DNA of 64,000 nt from Bacteroidales bacterium UBA3844 (GTDB taxonomy: Bacteria; Bacteroidota; Bacteroidia; Bacteroidales; Paludibacteraceae): NCBI GenBank assembly GCA_002392915.1, contig DGHQ01000025.1:66413-130412 (forward strand), read 5' to 3'. Made by a program: the position numbers and the translations under genes. The notes beneath the pieces were generated by a model. That model was not told where the DNA came from. It saw only the letters and a program-made list of their open reading frames with translations, and did not search any database. Position 1 is the first letter of the stretch; each line of letters opens with the position of its first letter. Shown piece by piece: positions 43,705 through 53,491 of this stretch.

Positions 43705-44160
43705 TTACTTAAGTGAGTTTAAATCAATTACTTTTGGCTGCTGAGCCTGCTTATCATGATCTGGACCAGCGAAAATGTAAAGATTGTTAAGAAGAGCATC
43801 TCCAAGACGATTCTTTGGCAACATTCCCTTCAACACCTTACGATACAACTTCTTTGGATCTTTCTTCAAAAGAACTGCTGGAGTTGTCTCTCTCTGTCCA
43901 CCTGGATAACCAGTGTAACTCAAATAAACACGATCTGTCATCTTTAGACCTGTCAACTTAACCTTGTCCGCATTGACAATGATTACGTTGTCTCCACAAT
44001 CTACGTGCGGAGTGAAACTTGGCTTGTACTTACCTCTAAGCAACTTAGCCACTTTAGATCCCAAACGACCAAGCGCCTGATCTGTAGCGTCAACAACGAC
44101 CCACTCCTTCTTTACAGTGTTCTTGTTGGCAGAAATGGTTTTAAAACTTAAAGTATCCAC
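43705..44160 (-). CDS. rplM: 50S ribosomal protein uL13
   Basis: uL13 is an early-assembling large-subunit protein. The 151-residue protein shows VVDATDQALGRLGSKVAKLLRGK, HVDCGDNVIIVNADKVKLTG, YLSYTGYPGGQRE, and KGMLPKNRLGDALLNNLYIFAGPDHDKQAQQP, all typical. It is the first gene of the operon and has an 85-base leader with a conserved-looking hairpin. Confidence 0.98.
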   Translation of the reverse strand: MDTLSFKTISANKNTVKKEWVVVDATDQALGRLGSKVAKLLRGKYKPSFTPHVDCGDNVIIVNADKVKLTGLKMTDRVYLSYTGYPGGQRETTPAVLLKKDPKKLYRKVLKGMLPKNRLGDALLNNLYIFAGPDHDKQAQQPKVIDLNSLK

Positions 44161-44193
44161 TTTAAAAAACTTTTTTTAATTAATCTTCAATTT

Positions 44194-44222
44194 GGCTGGA
44201 TGTTCGGGCAAACATCTTCGCC
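44194..44222 (-). promoter_or_regulatory. Hairpin in the rplM leader, candidate autoregulatory element
   Basis: On the minus strand GGCGAAGATGTTTGCCCG is followed by AACATCCAGCC: GATGTT pairs with AACATC and flanking GG/CC closes it. It lies between the promoter and rplM, where ribosomal protein leaders usually act. Confidence 0.5.
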
Positions 44223-44251
44223 TTTTTAACGTATGGATAATAATTCGGGTG

Positions 44252-44259
44252 CAAAAGTA
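44252..44259 (-). promoter_or_regulatory. Putative -7 element of the rplM operon
   Basis: On the minus strand TACTTTTG matches TAnnTTTG, about 92 bases upstream of rplM. Confidence 0.6.
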
Positions 44260-44487
44260 GCAAAAAACTATTAACTACTAAAATATTTTTTGTCTTTTTT
44301 TACGAACGTTTCATTTTTTATGGTTGTTTTTGCCATTCGCGACTAAAATCGCACTTGCCAGCCAAGGACAATATACTCATAGAATTTAATTTACGAACAA
44401 AACAGTTTTAACACACTACGGAGGGCAAAAATTCGTCTTTTTTCGGAAAAACTCGCGTCATATACCATATATATAAATAAAAAGCAT
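44260..44487. other. Divergent intergenic region between rplM and alaS
   Basis: An AT-rich spacer carrying two TACGAAC words (44311 and 44391) but no gene or RNA fold that I could support. Divergent promoters flank it. Confidence 0.4.
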
Positions 44488-44495
44488 TATTTTTG
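44488..44495 (+). promoter_or_regulatory. Putative -7 element of alaS
   Basis: TATTTTTG matches TAnnTTTG, 40 bases before ATG 44536. Confidence 0.6.
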
Positions 44496-44535
44496 CACCC
44501 CGTAAAAAAGTAATATATATATTCAAAATAAAAAC

Positions 44536-47151
44536 ATGAAAACAGCTAAAGAGATTCGCAAGTCGTTCACCGACTTCTTCGCTAGCAAGGGTCACACTAT
44601 CGTGCCTTCGGCTCCGATGGTTGTCAAGAACGACCCGACACTTATGTTCACCAATGCAGGTATGAACCAGTTCAAGGACATTTTCCTTGGTAACACTCCA
44701 AGAAAATATCCTCGCGTCGCGGACTCTCAAAAATGTCTTCGTGTATCGGGTAAGCACAACGACCTTGAGGAGGTAGGACATGACACTTACCACCACACAA
44801 TGTTTGAGATGCTCGGCAACTGGTCGTTCGGCGACTATTTCAAGAAAGAGGCCATTGCCTGGGCTTGGGAATATCTTGTAGACGTGTTGAAGCTTGACCC
44901 AAACCGTCTTTACGCCACTGTCTTCGAGGGCAGCAAAGAGGATGGTCTCGACCGTGACGACGAGGCTGCCGGCTATTGGGCTAAAGTGCTTCCTACAGAC
45001 AGAATCATCAACGGAAACAAACATGACAATTTCTGGGAAATGGGTGACACAGGGCCATGTGGTCCTTGCTCAGAGATCCATATCGACCTTCGTTCAGACG
45101 AGGAGCGTGCCAAAATATCAGGACGTGATCTTGTAAACCATGACCACCCTCAGGTGATTGAGATCTGGAACCTTGTGTTCATGCAGTTCAATCGCAAAGC
45201 CGACGGTTCGCTTGAGCCACTTCCTGCAAAGGCTATCGACACTGGTATGGGATTTGAGCGTCTATGTATGGCTCTTCAAGGAAAACAGTCTAACTATGAC
45301 ACCGACGTTTTCCAGCCACTTCTTAAAGAGATCGGCAAAATCTGCTCATGTGAGTATGGAAAGAAAAAGGAGACTGACATTGCGATGCGTGTGATTGCTG
45401 ACCATATCCGTACAATCGCATTCTCAATCACAGACGGTCAGTTGCCATCTAACGCGAAAGCCGGTTACGTGATCCGCCGTATCTTACGTCGTGCAGTCCG
45501 CTACGGATACACATTCCTCGGACAACGACAGTCTTTCATGTACAAACTAATTCCTGCGCTAATCGACAGCATGGGTGAGGCTTATCCAGAACTAGTGGCT
45601 CAGCAAGAACTAGTAGTCAAGGTTATCAAAGAAGAGGAAGACGCATTTTTGAGAACTCTTGAAACAGGTATCCGCCTACTCGACAAGGTTATGGCAGACA
45701 CAAAAGCCGCTGGCAAAACTGAGATTTCTGGTGTTGAAGGATTCACACTTTACGACACATACGGATTCCCTCTTGACCTTACAGAGCTAATCCTCCGCGA
45801 GAACGGAATGACAGTCAACGAGACAGAGTTCAACGCTGAGATGCAGAAGCAGAAAGAGAGAGCTAGAAACGCAGCTGCCGTTGAGACAGGCGACTGGGTT
45901 GAGCTTAAAGCTGGAGAAAGCGAGTTTATCGGCTACGACTTCCTTGATGCAGACGTTGAGATCTTGAAATACAGAAAGATTAAGCAGAAAAATAAAGAGA
46001 TGTATCAGATTGTATTCGACCGCACACCATTCTACGCAGAGATGGGAGGACAGATGGGAGACTCTGGTTACATCGAAAGTGCTGAGGGCAAGTTTGAGAT
46101 TATCGACACAAAGAAGGAGAACAATCTAAGTGTACATTTGGCGACAAAGATGCCTTCAGACCCTACAGCATCATTCCACGCTTACGTAAACACAGACAAG
46201 CGTCAGAACACAGCTTGCAACCATACAGCCACACATATTCTCGACTACGCTCTACGCACAGTGCTTGGAAGCCACGTTGAGCAGAAGGGTTCATTGGTAT
46301 CAAGCGAAATGTTGAGATTCGACTTCTCTCATTTCCAGAAGGTAACTCCTGAAGAGCTTCGTCAGGTGGAAAAACTTGCCAACAAGATGGTTCGCGAGAA
46401 TATCGCGCTTGAAGAGGCAAGAGACATGCCTATCGACGAGGCACGAGCAATGGGAGCAATTGCATTGTTTGGCGAAAAGTATGGCGACAAAGTACGTGTT
46501 GTCAAATACGGACCATCAGTTGAGCTTTGTGGTGGTACACACGTCAAGAGCACAGGTATGATCGGAATGATCAAGATCCTATCTGAGAGTTCAGTAGCTG
46601 CCGGAGTACGTCGTATCGAAGCTGTTTCTGGAGAAGCTGCAGAAAACTACATCAACGCCGCATTTGATGAGGTCAACTCATTAAAAGAATTCTTCGCTGG
46701 CACACCAAACCTATTGAATTCAGTAAAGAAGTCAATAGAGGAGAACGCAAGTCTGAAGAAAGAGGTGGAGAAATACATGTTGGAGCGCATCCAGGTCATC
46801 AAAGACAAGATGATCGAGCAGGCAACAACACTTGGCGACTACAAGTTGGTAGTGCTTAAGGGAGACTATAACGCAGAATTCGCAAAGAGCATCGCATTCC
46901 AGGTTCGCAACACAGTGAAGGAAAATCTTGTATTCATCGGAATCACAGAGAAAGCAGGCAAGCCAACCATAACTCTTGCAATTTCAGATGACTTAGTGGC
47001 AGCAGGCAAGAACGCGACAGCCATCGCACGTGAGGCAGCCAAGGAGATCCAAGGAGGTGGAGGTGGTCAGCCATTCTTCGCACAGGCAGGAGGAAAGAAA
47101 GCAGACGGTCTGAACGCAGCATTCGACAAAATCGTTGCCGCATTCAAATAA
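44536..47151 (+). CDS. alaS: Alanyl-tRNA synthetase
   Basis: AlaRS charges tRNA-Ala and edits mischarged Ser or Gly. The 871-residue protein has the class II catalytic domain (FFASKGHTIVPSAPMV, LMFTNAGMNQFKDIFLG, WEMGDTGPCGPCSEIH), the tRNA-recognition helical domain, and the editing domain with HTATH (about 565) and CGGTH (about 663) zinc ligands. The C-terminal DHHA1 domain ends GGGGGQPFFAQAGGKKADGL. All catalytic motifs look intact and the length is standard. A strong terminator follows. Confidence 0.98.
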   Translation: MKTAKEIRKSFTDFFASKGHTIVPSAPMVVKNDPTLMFTNAGMNQFKDIFLGNTPRKYPRVADSQKCLRVSGKHNDLEEVGHDTYHHTMFEMLGNWSFGDYFKKEAIAWAWEYLVDVLKLDPNRLYATVFEGSKEDGLDRDDEAAGYWAKVLPTDRIINGNKHDNFWEMGDTGPCGPCSEIHIDLRSDEERAKISGRDLVNHDHPQVIEIWNLVFMQFNRKADGSLEPLPAKAIDTGMGFERLCMALQGKQSNYDTDVFQPLLKEIGKICSCEYGKKKETDIAMRVIADHIRTIAFSITDGQLPSNAKAGYVIRRILRRAVRYGYTFLGQRQSFMYKLIPALIDSMGEAYPELVAQQELVVKVIKEEEDAFLRTLETGIRLLDKVMADTKAAGKTEISGVEGFTLYDTYGFPLDLTELILRENGMTVNETEFNAEMQKQKERARNAAAVETGDWVELKAGESEFIGYDFLDADVEILKYRKIKQKNKEMYQIVFDRTPFYAEMGGQMGDSGYIESAEGKFEIIDTKKENNLSVHLATKMPSDPTASFHAYVNTDKRQNTACNHTATHILDYALRTVLGSHVEQKGSLVSSEMLRFDFSHFQKVTPEELRQVEKLANKMVRENIALEEARDMPIDEARAMGAIALFGEKYGDKVRVVKYGPSVELCGGTHVKSTGMIGMIKILSESSVAAGVRRIEAVSGEAAENYINAAFDEVNSLKEFFAGTPNLLNSVKKSIEENASLKKEVEKYMLERIQVIKDKMIEQATTLGDYKLVVLKGDYNAEFAKSIAFQVRNTVKENLVFIGITEKAGKPTITLAISDDLVAAGKNATAIAREAAKEIQGGGGGQPFFAQAGGKKADGLNAAFDKIVAAFK

Positions 47152-47179
47152 GAAGTTGACACATTAATATAATGGAAAA

Positions 47180-47212
47180 TAGAGCATCGTAAAGACGGTG
47201 CTCTTTTTTGTT
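47180..47212 (+). terminator. Terminator after alaS
   Basis: AGAGCATCGT and ACGGTGCTCT pair around AAAG, followed by six T. Confidence 0.92.
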
Positions 47213-47374
47213 TTATAATCCACTCAAACATTTTCTTGTATATAATATGCTTTCGACAAACATTCTGTGCAGTATTTCTACACCAAAAGAGTGCGAAATG
47301 CTAAGAAATCTTAAAAATGCAATCGAAAACAATATTTAAGCAGAAAACAGTCAAAAATTTACAATTAATATGTC

Positions 47375-47382
47375 TATTTTTG
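47375..47382 (+). promoter_or_regulatory. Putative -7 element of T9SS cassette 1
   Basis: TATTTTTG matches TAnnTTTG, 62 bases before the ATG at 47445. Confidence 0.55.
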
Positions 47383-47444
47383 CAAAATGTTAGTTAGGTG
47401 CATACAATTAGCCCTTTTTTAAAGAAAAAAAATAATATAACTAT

Positions 47445-50400
47445 ATGAAATCACTATTAATGAGACTGGGGATAGTTTGGATAATGCTGACAAGCTTACT
47501 CCCTACGGTATTCTCCCAAGGAGTACTGGTAATTGAGATTTCCGACACACTTAACACACCGCTGTCGGGCTATTATGTAAGGATAAAGGATGCAAACGGA
47601 GCCATCAAATCCTACACGACAGATTCAGAAGGTCGTGTCCGTGATGACAATTTTCCAGTAGGCAACTATACTTATAGTTTTTCCTACGGAGACTACAACA
47701 CTGGCAGTTTCACTGTGAAGTCAGGAGAGCCGACTTGGATCGATATAGACTTCCGTCGTGTAGCTGTAAATTTCAAGGATGAAAACGGCAAACCGTCAAG
47801 CGGAAATTTCGTCACTCTGTATAAAAGAGAGGCTGATGGTTCACGCACTCTCGTCGCACAGAAAACATCAGAATCTAACGGTACAGCATTGTTCGTTGTG
47901 CCAGAAGGAAATTATACATATGTGGCAGCAGACGGAGAGCACGACATTGTTGTTGCAGACAAGAATATCAACACAAACGTATCCGTATCATCGAAATTAG
48001 TGACATATAAGACTTCTTTTAGATTCGTAAAAGATGGCAAAACAATAAAATTGTATGCTAGAGACGTGAATGTCCTTCAGAATCAGAATGGATACTTCAG
48101 AGATTTCGGAATTGTTCTTGCCCATGGAGATACTCAGTCAAACGGATATGTAGAATATGACATTACAGACGGAAAAATATCATGTCCTGTCGGCGAATAC
48201 AAATATTCCGTCAGCACAAGAGATTACGGTTATCTTGAGGGAACATTTTACATAACTCAGAAGAGCTCGGAATCGAATAATATCGTCGACATTATTATCC
48301 CAGAGGAAGAGGAACCAGAAGAAGAAATAATCACACCTGACGAAAAAGAGCCAACATACAATCTTAAGATTCACGTAGTAGACTGCGAGACTGGTGAGCC
48401 TATCCCTAACATCGCAGGTAGATACTCCATACCAGGAACAGGAAACAGTAAATTTGCGACAACAAACGCAATGGGTCTTGCCACATTCAAAGTCAATGCT
48501 GGAACTTATAATGTCAGCATTCCATCAGAAACGAAAACAGGAATAGTTGTAAATAAAGATACAACTATAGAGTTCTGTTCAACACTTACGCCTGAGGAGC
48601 CCGACACCTCGTCACAAAAAATATTCTTCCAATTTTTCTTCAAAGAGGAAGAGGTTTTTCCTCAGACCATCAACAAAATTGACATCAAGAAAATTGAAAG
48701 CGGAAGTTATCTTTCATACGTGACATTAACACCTACTGAAGACTCCATCTCAGGAATCAAGAAGTTTAAAGATCCAGTTGTCACAATCACAGGAAGATAC
48801 TACTACTCATTCCAACTTGATGAATATAAAATCACTTCATTTTCAGGAAACTTCACACCTAACCCAGACAAACCAATTGACACTGTAAAAGTTGTGTTTG
48901 AAGAAAAGCTTGCTGTGGACGTCTATATTATACATCAAGATTCCACACCTGCGAATGGTTCTTATAGTGTGACATATATCGACAAATATAAAAACAACCG
49001 TCGCACAGATGACTCAGGACATATCGAGTTGGTTTTGCCTTCAGGAGAGTACTCATTTATTGTATTGGACCAGACTTCACAGTTCAACTTGAAGAATGAC
49101 ACAACACTTTATTTCTTCCTTCCAGACCCAGAACACACTCGAAACGTATATTTCAAGTTCTTGCACGACGGAGAAATCGTATATCCAAACGTGACTACCC
49201 TATCATTTTTCAGAAAAGAAGCGTCCCAACAATACGCATACCTTTCGTCTACACTATATGAAGACTTCGAAGATATAGGAAGGGCATACGTTTTCGACAA
49301 GCCAATAGAGTTGCCTGTGGACACATTCACAGCAAATTATTATATCGATGATTATGAATTTGACGGACAAATGTACCATCAGTTCATTTTGAATGCGTCT
49401 CCAAACGACACAACTATATATATCGTAGTGCCAGTGAAAAGGACAGTCGAAATACAGATTAAAGATGCTAAGGGAGCCAATGTACAAGGTGTGTTTGCAA
49501 AAATATTCAAATACAATGAAGAAGGCACTCTAGATCCATATTTGGATTACGACGGAAATTCTCACTCTAAACTAATGTCTGACGCCACCGGTATAGTCCG
49601 CGACCATTTGGTTCCAGGTCGTTACCAGATCCAAATCCTGGATATTGTAAGAGACTTTGAGGTGACAGACTATGACCTACGTTTCACAATTCTCTCAAAT
49701 GTAGAAATGTACAACGTCAAGTTCACAGTACTTTATAGTGACGATCATGCGCCAGTACCAAATTTGAAACTCGATGTAAAGAAAGGCAGCGAATTCTACA
49801 ACAGTGCCATCACAGACGGAGAAGGAATTATCAAGTTCCAAAGTGAAGCAGGCAACTACTCTTATATATTATACTATGGCGACGGCATCAGCAACAGCTA
49901 CAAGATAACGAAAGACGAAGAGTTTGTGATCTATGTTGATCGTCCAGTGCTTGTGGACACCATCGCACTAATCGGTGGAGAATACTGTCTAAAGGCAGGA
50001 GAGTCGACTAAATTCACAGCCATAATATCTCCAAGCAACGCAACTCAGAAAAATATCGAATGGTCTATCGACAACAATGTCATAGCGAAAATTTCAAGCG
50101 ACGGTACTTTGACCGCCAACACCATCGGATTAACAGGAGTTGTCAACCTGACGGCTAAAGCGAAGGACGACAGTGGTGTGTCAACTACCGTGTCTATCAA
50201 CATCAGTGAAGAAGCATGTGTGAAATCATACACATTGGCATTCGGAGACGGATCAACAGAAATGTGGCTTGACGACTATGTGTTCGATTTGGTTGTCACA
50301 CCATCTATAATCAAACATGAATACTATGGATACCAGACTAGCCAAGACGGAATTCACTGGGTTACTGCCGCCGATTTCACACAAGAGCCAAGAGTGACAG

Positions 50401-50807
50401 TCAATGCTGACAGATACATGCACAATGGCACTCACTATTTCCGTGCTATTGCGGCAGATGATGCCTACGATCTATTGCAGATCCTTGATGGACATGTAGA
50501 ACCGACTCCAGAAAACATGACTAACATAATCATACTTCACAACTACGAGGATGGACATGTGATTACAGACAAGATGGAAATCCCTACCGTCTTCACGCCT
50601 CATGAGGTGAATGGAGCAAATGACGACTTCATGCCAGGCTACCCTGTTGTAATCTATAATCGTTTCGGAGACGTGATCTGCAAGTCTGACAACGGATGGG
50701 ACGGCACATATAAAGGCGAGACTGCCGACGCTGGAGTCTACATCTACGTTTTAACGATGAAAGACGGATCAGAGAAGAAGGGAACAATCCAATTGTATAG
50801 AAAATAA
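47445..50807 (+). CDS. T9SS type B surface protein, cassette 1 (1120 aa)
   Basis: Predicted secreted surface protein. After a signal peptide (about 1-25) come roughly nine beta-sandwich repeats of 75-100 residues of the carboxypeptidase-regulatory/CnaB type, recognisable by the pattern GxYxVxxxDxxGxxxFxVPEGNYTYxxxxG. A BIG2-like domain occupies about 838-924 (ISPSNATQKNIEWSIDNNVIAKIS). The C-terminal about 76 residues are a type B sorting domain: IPTVFTPHEVNGANDDFMPG, VIYNRFGDVI, GWDGTYKGE, GVYIYVLT. It is the first gene of a three-gene cassette with an OmpA/PD40 protein and a PorP/SprF protein. Type B cargo depends on such PorP-like partners. It is the smaller paralogue of the protein at 53492. 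Confidence 0.88.
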   Translation: MKSLLMRLGIVWIMLTSLLPTVFSQGVLVIEISDTLNTPLSGYYVRIKDANGAIKSYTTDSEGRVRDDNFPVGNYTYSFSYGDYNTGSFTVKSGEPTWIDIDFRRVAVNFKDENGKPSSGNFVTLYKREADGSRTLVAQKTSESNGTALFVVPEGNYTYVAADGEHDIVVADKNINTNVSVSSKLVTYKTSFRFVKDGKTIKLYARDVNVLQNQNGYFRDFGIVLAHGDTQSNGYVEYDITDGKISCPVGEYKYSVSTRDYGYLEGTFYITQKSSESNNIVDIIIPEEEEPEEEIITPDEKEPTYNLKIHVVDCETGEPIPNIAGRYSIPGTGNSKFATTNAMGLATFKVNAGTYNVSIPSETKTGIVVNKDTTIEFCSTLTPEEPDTSSQKIFFQFFFKEEEVFPQTINKIDIKKIESGSYLSYVTLTPTEDSISGIKKFKDPVVTITGRYYYSFQLDEYKITSFSGNFTPNPDKPIDTVKVVFEEKLAVDVYIIHQDSTPANGSYSVTYIDKYKNNRRTDDSGHIELVLPSGEYSFIVLDQTSQFNLKNDTTLYFFLPDPEHTRNVYFKFLHDGEIVYPNVTTLSFFRKEASQQYAYLSSTLYEDFEDIGRAYVFDKPIELPVDTFTANYYIDDYEFDGQMYHQFILNASPNDTTIYIVVPVKRTVEIQIKDAKGANVQGVFAKIFKYNEEGTLDPYLDYDGNSHSKLMSDATGIVRDHLVPGRYQIQILDIVRDFEVTDYDLRFTILSNVEMYNVKFTVLYSDDHAPVPNLKLDVKKGSEFYNSAITDGEGIIKFQSEAGNYSYILYYGDGISNSYKITKDEEFVIYVDRPVLVDTIALIGGEYCLKAGESTKFTAIISPSNATQKNIEWSIDNNVIAKISSDGTLTANTIGLTGVVNLTAKAKDDSGVSTTVSINISEEACVKSYTLAFGDGSTEMWLDDYVFDLVVTPSIIKHEYYGYQTSQDGIHWVTAADFTQEPRVTVNADRYMHNGTHYFRAIAADDAYDLLQILDGHVEPTPENMTNIIILHNYEDGHVITDKMEIPTVFTPHEVNGANDDFMPGYPVVIYNRFGDVICKSDNGWDGTYKGETADAGVYIYVLTMKDGSEKKGTIQLYRK

Positions 50808-50825
50808 GAATAAGGTAAAACAGAA

Positions 50826-52247
50826 ATGAGAAAGACAATATCAGCCATTCTGCTTTCCGCGCCATGTATTTTGGCAAATGCATTGGAGAGTTTGGAATGC
50901 AATTTCATAAATAAATTCGTGAACGTGGATGGATTCGAAGCTGTCTCACATCTAAACGACACTACCATCATCATCAAACGTTCAGACAGTCTGTTTGTAG
51001 CCAAGACAGACAACTTAGGCAAAGTGTATGACTATGTCTACGATAAGAATCTGACATCTCTTAAAGCAGAAGGCCAGATAGCCTATGATGGAAAGGAAAC
51101 GTACTACTACACTAACGGTGGCAAGATGTATGTGGCCAAAATCAAAGACGGAAAGATAACGTCAACTTCACTTGCAGAGATCCCAGGCACAGTCATGGGA
51201 CGTGAGAAATACGAGCACTCCGCACTTGTGTACGCAAGTTGGCACTACAAACCAGAAGACACGATCCGTGTGAGCAACCCTACAATTTCTACGAATGGGA
51301 AACAACTTTTCTTCTCTGCCAACTTGAAAGGATCAAAAGGAAGGGATATCTATTCTTCCAACATAAACACCAACGGAACGTTTTCTCAGCCAAGGAAACT
51401 TGGCAAGAGTGTCAACTCTGATGGAGACGAAGATTTCCCATACATCCGTAAAGATGGACAGATCACTTTCTGTTCGAACAGGAAAAACTCTTCTGCGTTA
51501 ACAGACAAAGGCAACTATAATGTGTATATATCCAAGACAAACACAACAAATGCCCCAGAGTTGATGCAATCATTTGTCGAGAGAAACACTCCAGAGATTG
51601 TAAAGGTTGACTCCGTTCCGACTCCCGTGGCAGACACTTTGGTCGCTGTTGTTCCTGACACAATCAAATCTGTCCCAGACACACTGGTGGCAATTAACGA
51701 ACCAGTGAAAAAAGAGGAGCCAGCCAAACCTGTAAAAAAGGATGACGATGAATACGTGGATGAGCCAACTGAAAACGGACGAATACTTCAGGCTCTCGCC
51801 TACGATTCCGACAGCACAGGATATCCAGTATCCGCACAAGCATTGTCTGATATATTCCAAGATGACCAAGATGCTATGGTGATGGCGTCAAAACATGTCG
51901 TAGCAGGTGTAGACAAACGTATTTTCTACTTCGATTACGACACTGACGTATTGAATAATAAGGAATACGAAAAAGATATTAAATGTATCGTCGACTTCAT
52001 CAACTTCTATCCAGGCAACTCATTCCTTATCATCGGTCACACAGACGAAAGAGGAACACGCGAATACAACAACGCGCTGAGCCTTCGTCGTGCAAAGAAA
52101 ATTGAAAGTATTCTTACGCAAAGAGGAATCTCACGTTCTAGGATGTTCGTGATGGGTCTTGGAGAAGACCGTCCTGTAATTCGACATGCACAGACAGAAG
52201 AGCAGCATCAAAAGAATCGTCGCGTGGAGATTTTGAAAATGGAGTAA
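50826..52247 (+). CDS. PD40 repeat/OmpA peptidoglycan-binding protein, cassette 1
   Basis: A 473-residue exported protein combining WD40/PD40-like beta-propeller repeats (about 60-240, e.g. NPTISTNGKQLFFSANLKGSKG and EDFPYIRKDGQITFCSNRK) with an acidic, proline/valine-rich linker (about 255-330). A C-terminal OmpA domain follows (about 355-473: RIFYFDYDTDVLN, LIIGHTDERGTREYN, ALSLRRAKKIESIL, KNRRVEIL). Signal peptide at the N-terminus. The domain set recalls T9SS component PorE, which bridges the outer-membrane machinery and peptidoglycan; here it is likely a cassette-specific partner. It begins 18 bases after the surface protein. Confidence 0.85.
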   Translation: MRKTISAILLSAPCILANALESLECNFINKFVNVDGFEAVSHLNDTTIIIKRSDSLFVAKTDNLGKVYDYVYDKNLTSLKAEGQIAYDGKETYYYTNGGKMYVAKIKDGKITSTSLAEIPGTVMGREKYEHSALVYASWHYKPEDTIRVSNPTISTNGKQLFFSANLKGSKGRDIYSSNINTNGTFSQPRKLGKSVNSDGDEDFPYIRKDGQITFCSNRKNSSALTDKGNYNVYISKTNTTNAPELMQSFVERNTPEIVKVDSVPTPVADTLVAVVPDTIKSVPDTLVAINEPVKKEEPAKPVKKDDDEYVDEPTENGRILQALAYDSDSTGYPVSAQALSDIFQDDQDAMVMASKHVVAGVDKRIFYFDYDTDVLNNKEYEKDIKCIVDFINFYPGNSFLIIGHTDERGTREYNNALSLRRAKKIESILTQRGISRSRMFVMGLGEDRPVIRHAQTEEQHQKNRRVEILKME

Positions 52248-52270
52248 AACCAATGCATAATTAAGAGACA

Positions 52271-53167
52271 ATGAAAAGGAATATATATATAAAATTGTTG
52301 ACCATCCTACTTGCGTTGATTAGTGGATTCAAAACATACGCACAGCAGGATCTGATGGTGTCGCAACAGATTTTTTCACGAATGAATATTAACCCTGCCG
52401 GAACAGGTAACATTGAACGTTTTGATGCATTTCTACTTGGCAGGCTTCAATGGGCTGGTGTTGACAACACTCCAAGGACAGGATTGCTGAACTTTGCCTA
52501 CTACAACGAACCGCTACGTTCAAGCATCGGATTTACTGCCAACTACGACAACCAGGGTATCGGCAATAGTCAGACAAACGTACAGGCAGTTTACGCATAC
52601 CATCTCGATTTGAACGAGAAGTATATTCTTTCAATGGGATTATCTGCAGGTATAAACATCGGAAGTTTTGACCCTTACGCCAATACTATAAGAGACGAAG
52701 AGCCTGATTTCTCATCATACGTGAAAGACAAGACAACAGAAACCAAGCCCGATTTCAACATCGGATTTGAGTTGACTTCAAAAAGCTGGATGGTCGGAGT
52801 ATCGGCGACACACCTTTTGAAATCGGAACCGACGACATTCATGAGAGGTCGCCACATATATGCCTACGCACGTTGCCTTGTGCCACTTGGTGAAGTTTTA
52901 GATTTAGCACCAATGGGTTCATATATACATCAGAACCAAGTAAACGAAGGAGAAATTGGAGCAATGTTGTTTATCAAAAAAATGTTTTGGGGAGGAGCGA
53001 CATGGAAGCCAGACTTTGGCAACTTTGGAGACATGTCATTACTTGCAATTGATCTAGGTGTTGAAGTCAAGAATTTCCGCGTCGGCTACGCATACACATT
53101 TAACGTCGGAGAATACAATAATCTTCCTTCAAACACACACGAATTATTGCTTAGCGTACACTTCTAA
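52271..53167 (+). CDS. PorP/SprF family outer-membrane protein, cassette 1
   Basis: A 298-residue beta-barrel protein of the PorP/SprF family. Signal peptide to about residue 24, then QQDLMVSQQIFSRMNINPAGTG, the hallmark start of the family, followed by alternating strands and the C-terminal NNLPSNTHELLLSVHF. SprF-type proteins are needed to export or anchor a specific type B cargo, and the gene order here (cargo, then PorP) agrees. A hairpin follows 27 bases after the stop. Confidence 0.92.
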   Translation: MKRNIYIKLLTILLALISGFKTYAQQDLMVSQQIFSRMNINPAGTGNIERFDAFLLGRLQWAGVDNTPRTGLLNFAYYNEPLRSSIGFTANYDNQGIGNSQTNVQAVYAYHLDLNEKYILSMGLSAGINIGSFDPYANTIRDEEPDFSSYVKDKTTETKPDFNIGFELTSKSWMVGVSATHLLKSEPTTFMRGRHIYAYARCLVPLGEVLDLAPMGSYIHQNQVNEGEIGAMLFIKKMFWGGATWKPDFGNFGDMSLLAIDLGVEVKNFRVGYAYTFNVGEYNNLPSNTHELLLSVHF

Positions 53168-53193
53168 ATTTTCATTAAACTAAATTACTACAA

Positions 53194-53224
53194 AATGGGA
53201 TGTACTTTTAGGGTGCATCCCATT
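53194..53224 (+). terminator. Hairpin after cassette 1, probable terminator
   Basis: AATGGGATG and CATCCCATT pair around a loop, with no long T run; termination is likely but weak. Confidence 0.6.
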
Positions 53225-53358
53225 CGTTCATTAATAACAGAACAAAAAAAATATTCATACATAACCAAATTCACGACAAAAAGGAGTAAAAGGCAACATT
53301 TTGCGACTCATATTTAGTTAAAAAAACATAAATGTAATTATCATTGACATATTTTGCG

Positions 53359-53366
53359 TACTTTTG
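53359..53366 (+). promoter_or_regulatory. Putative -7 element of T9SS cassette 2
   Basis: TACTTTTG matches TAnnTTTG. It lies inside the longer possible frame from 53354 and supports the start at 53492. The leader would be about 120 bases. The rest of the gap 53168-53491 is AT-rich. Confidence 0.55.
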
Positions 53367-53491
53367 CAACATATTTGGACTACGCTCAATCAAAAGGATG
53401 TACAAAAAAGCATATATTAATGCAAGACACTAAATTGAGCTACTTCATCAAGGAGTCAAAACATGAAATAAAAATACACAACAAAATATTT

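Noticed and set aside
53354..53491. 46-residue N-terminal extension of the cassette 2 surface protein
   Set aside because: It contains the promoter element and would bury the signal peptide; the inner ATG at 53492 is better.
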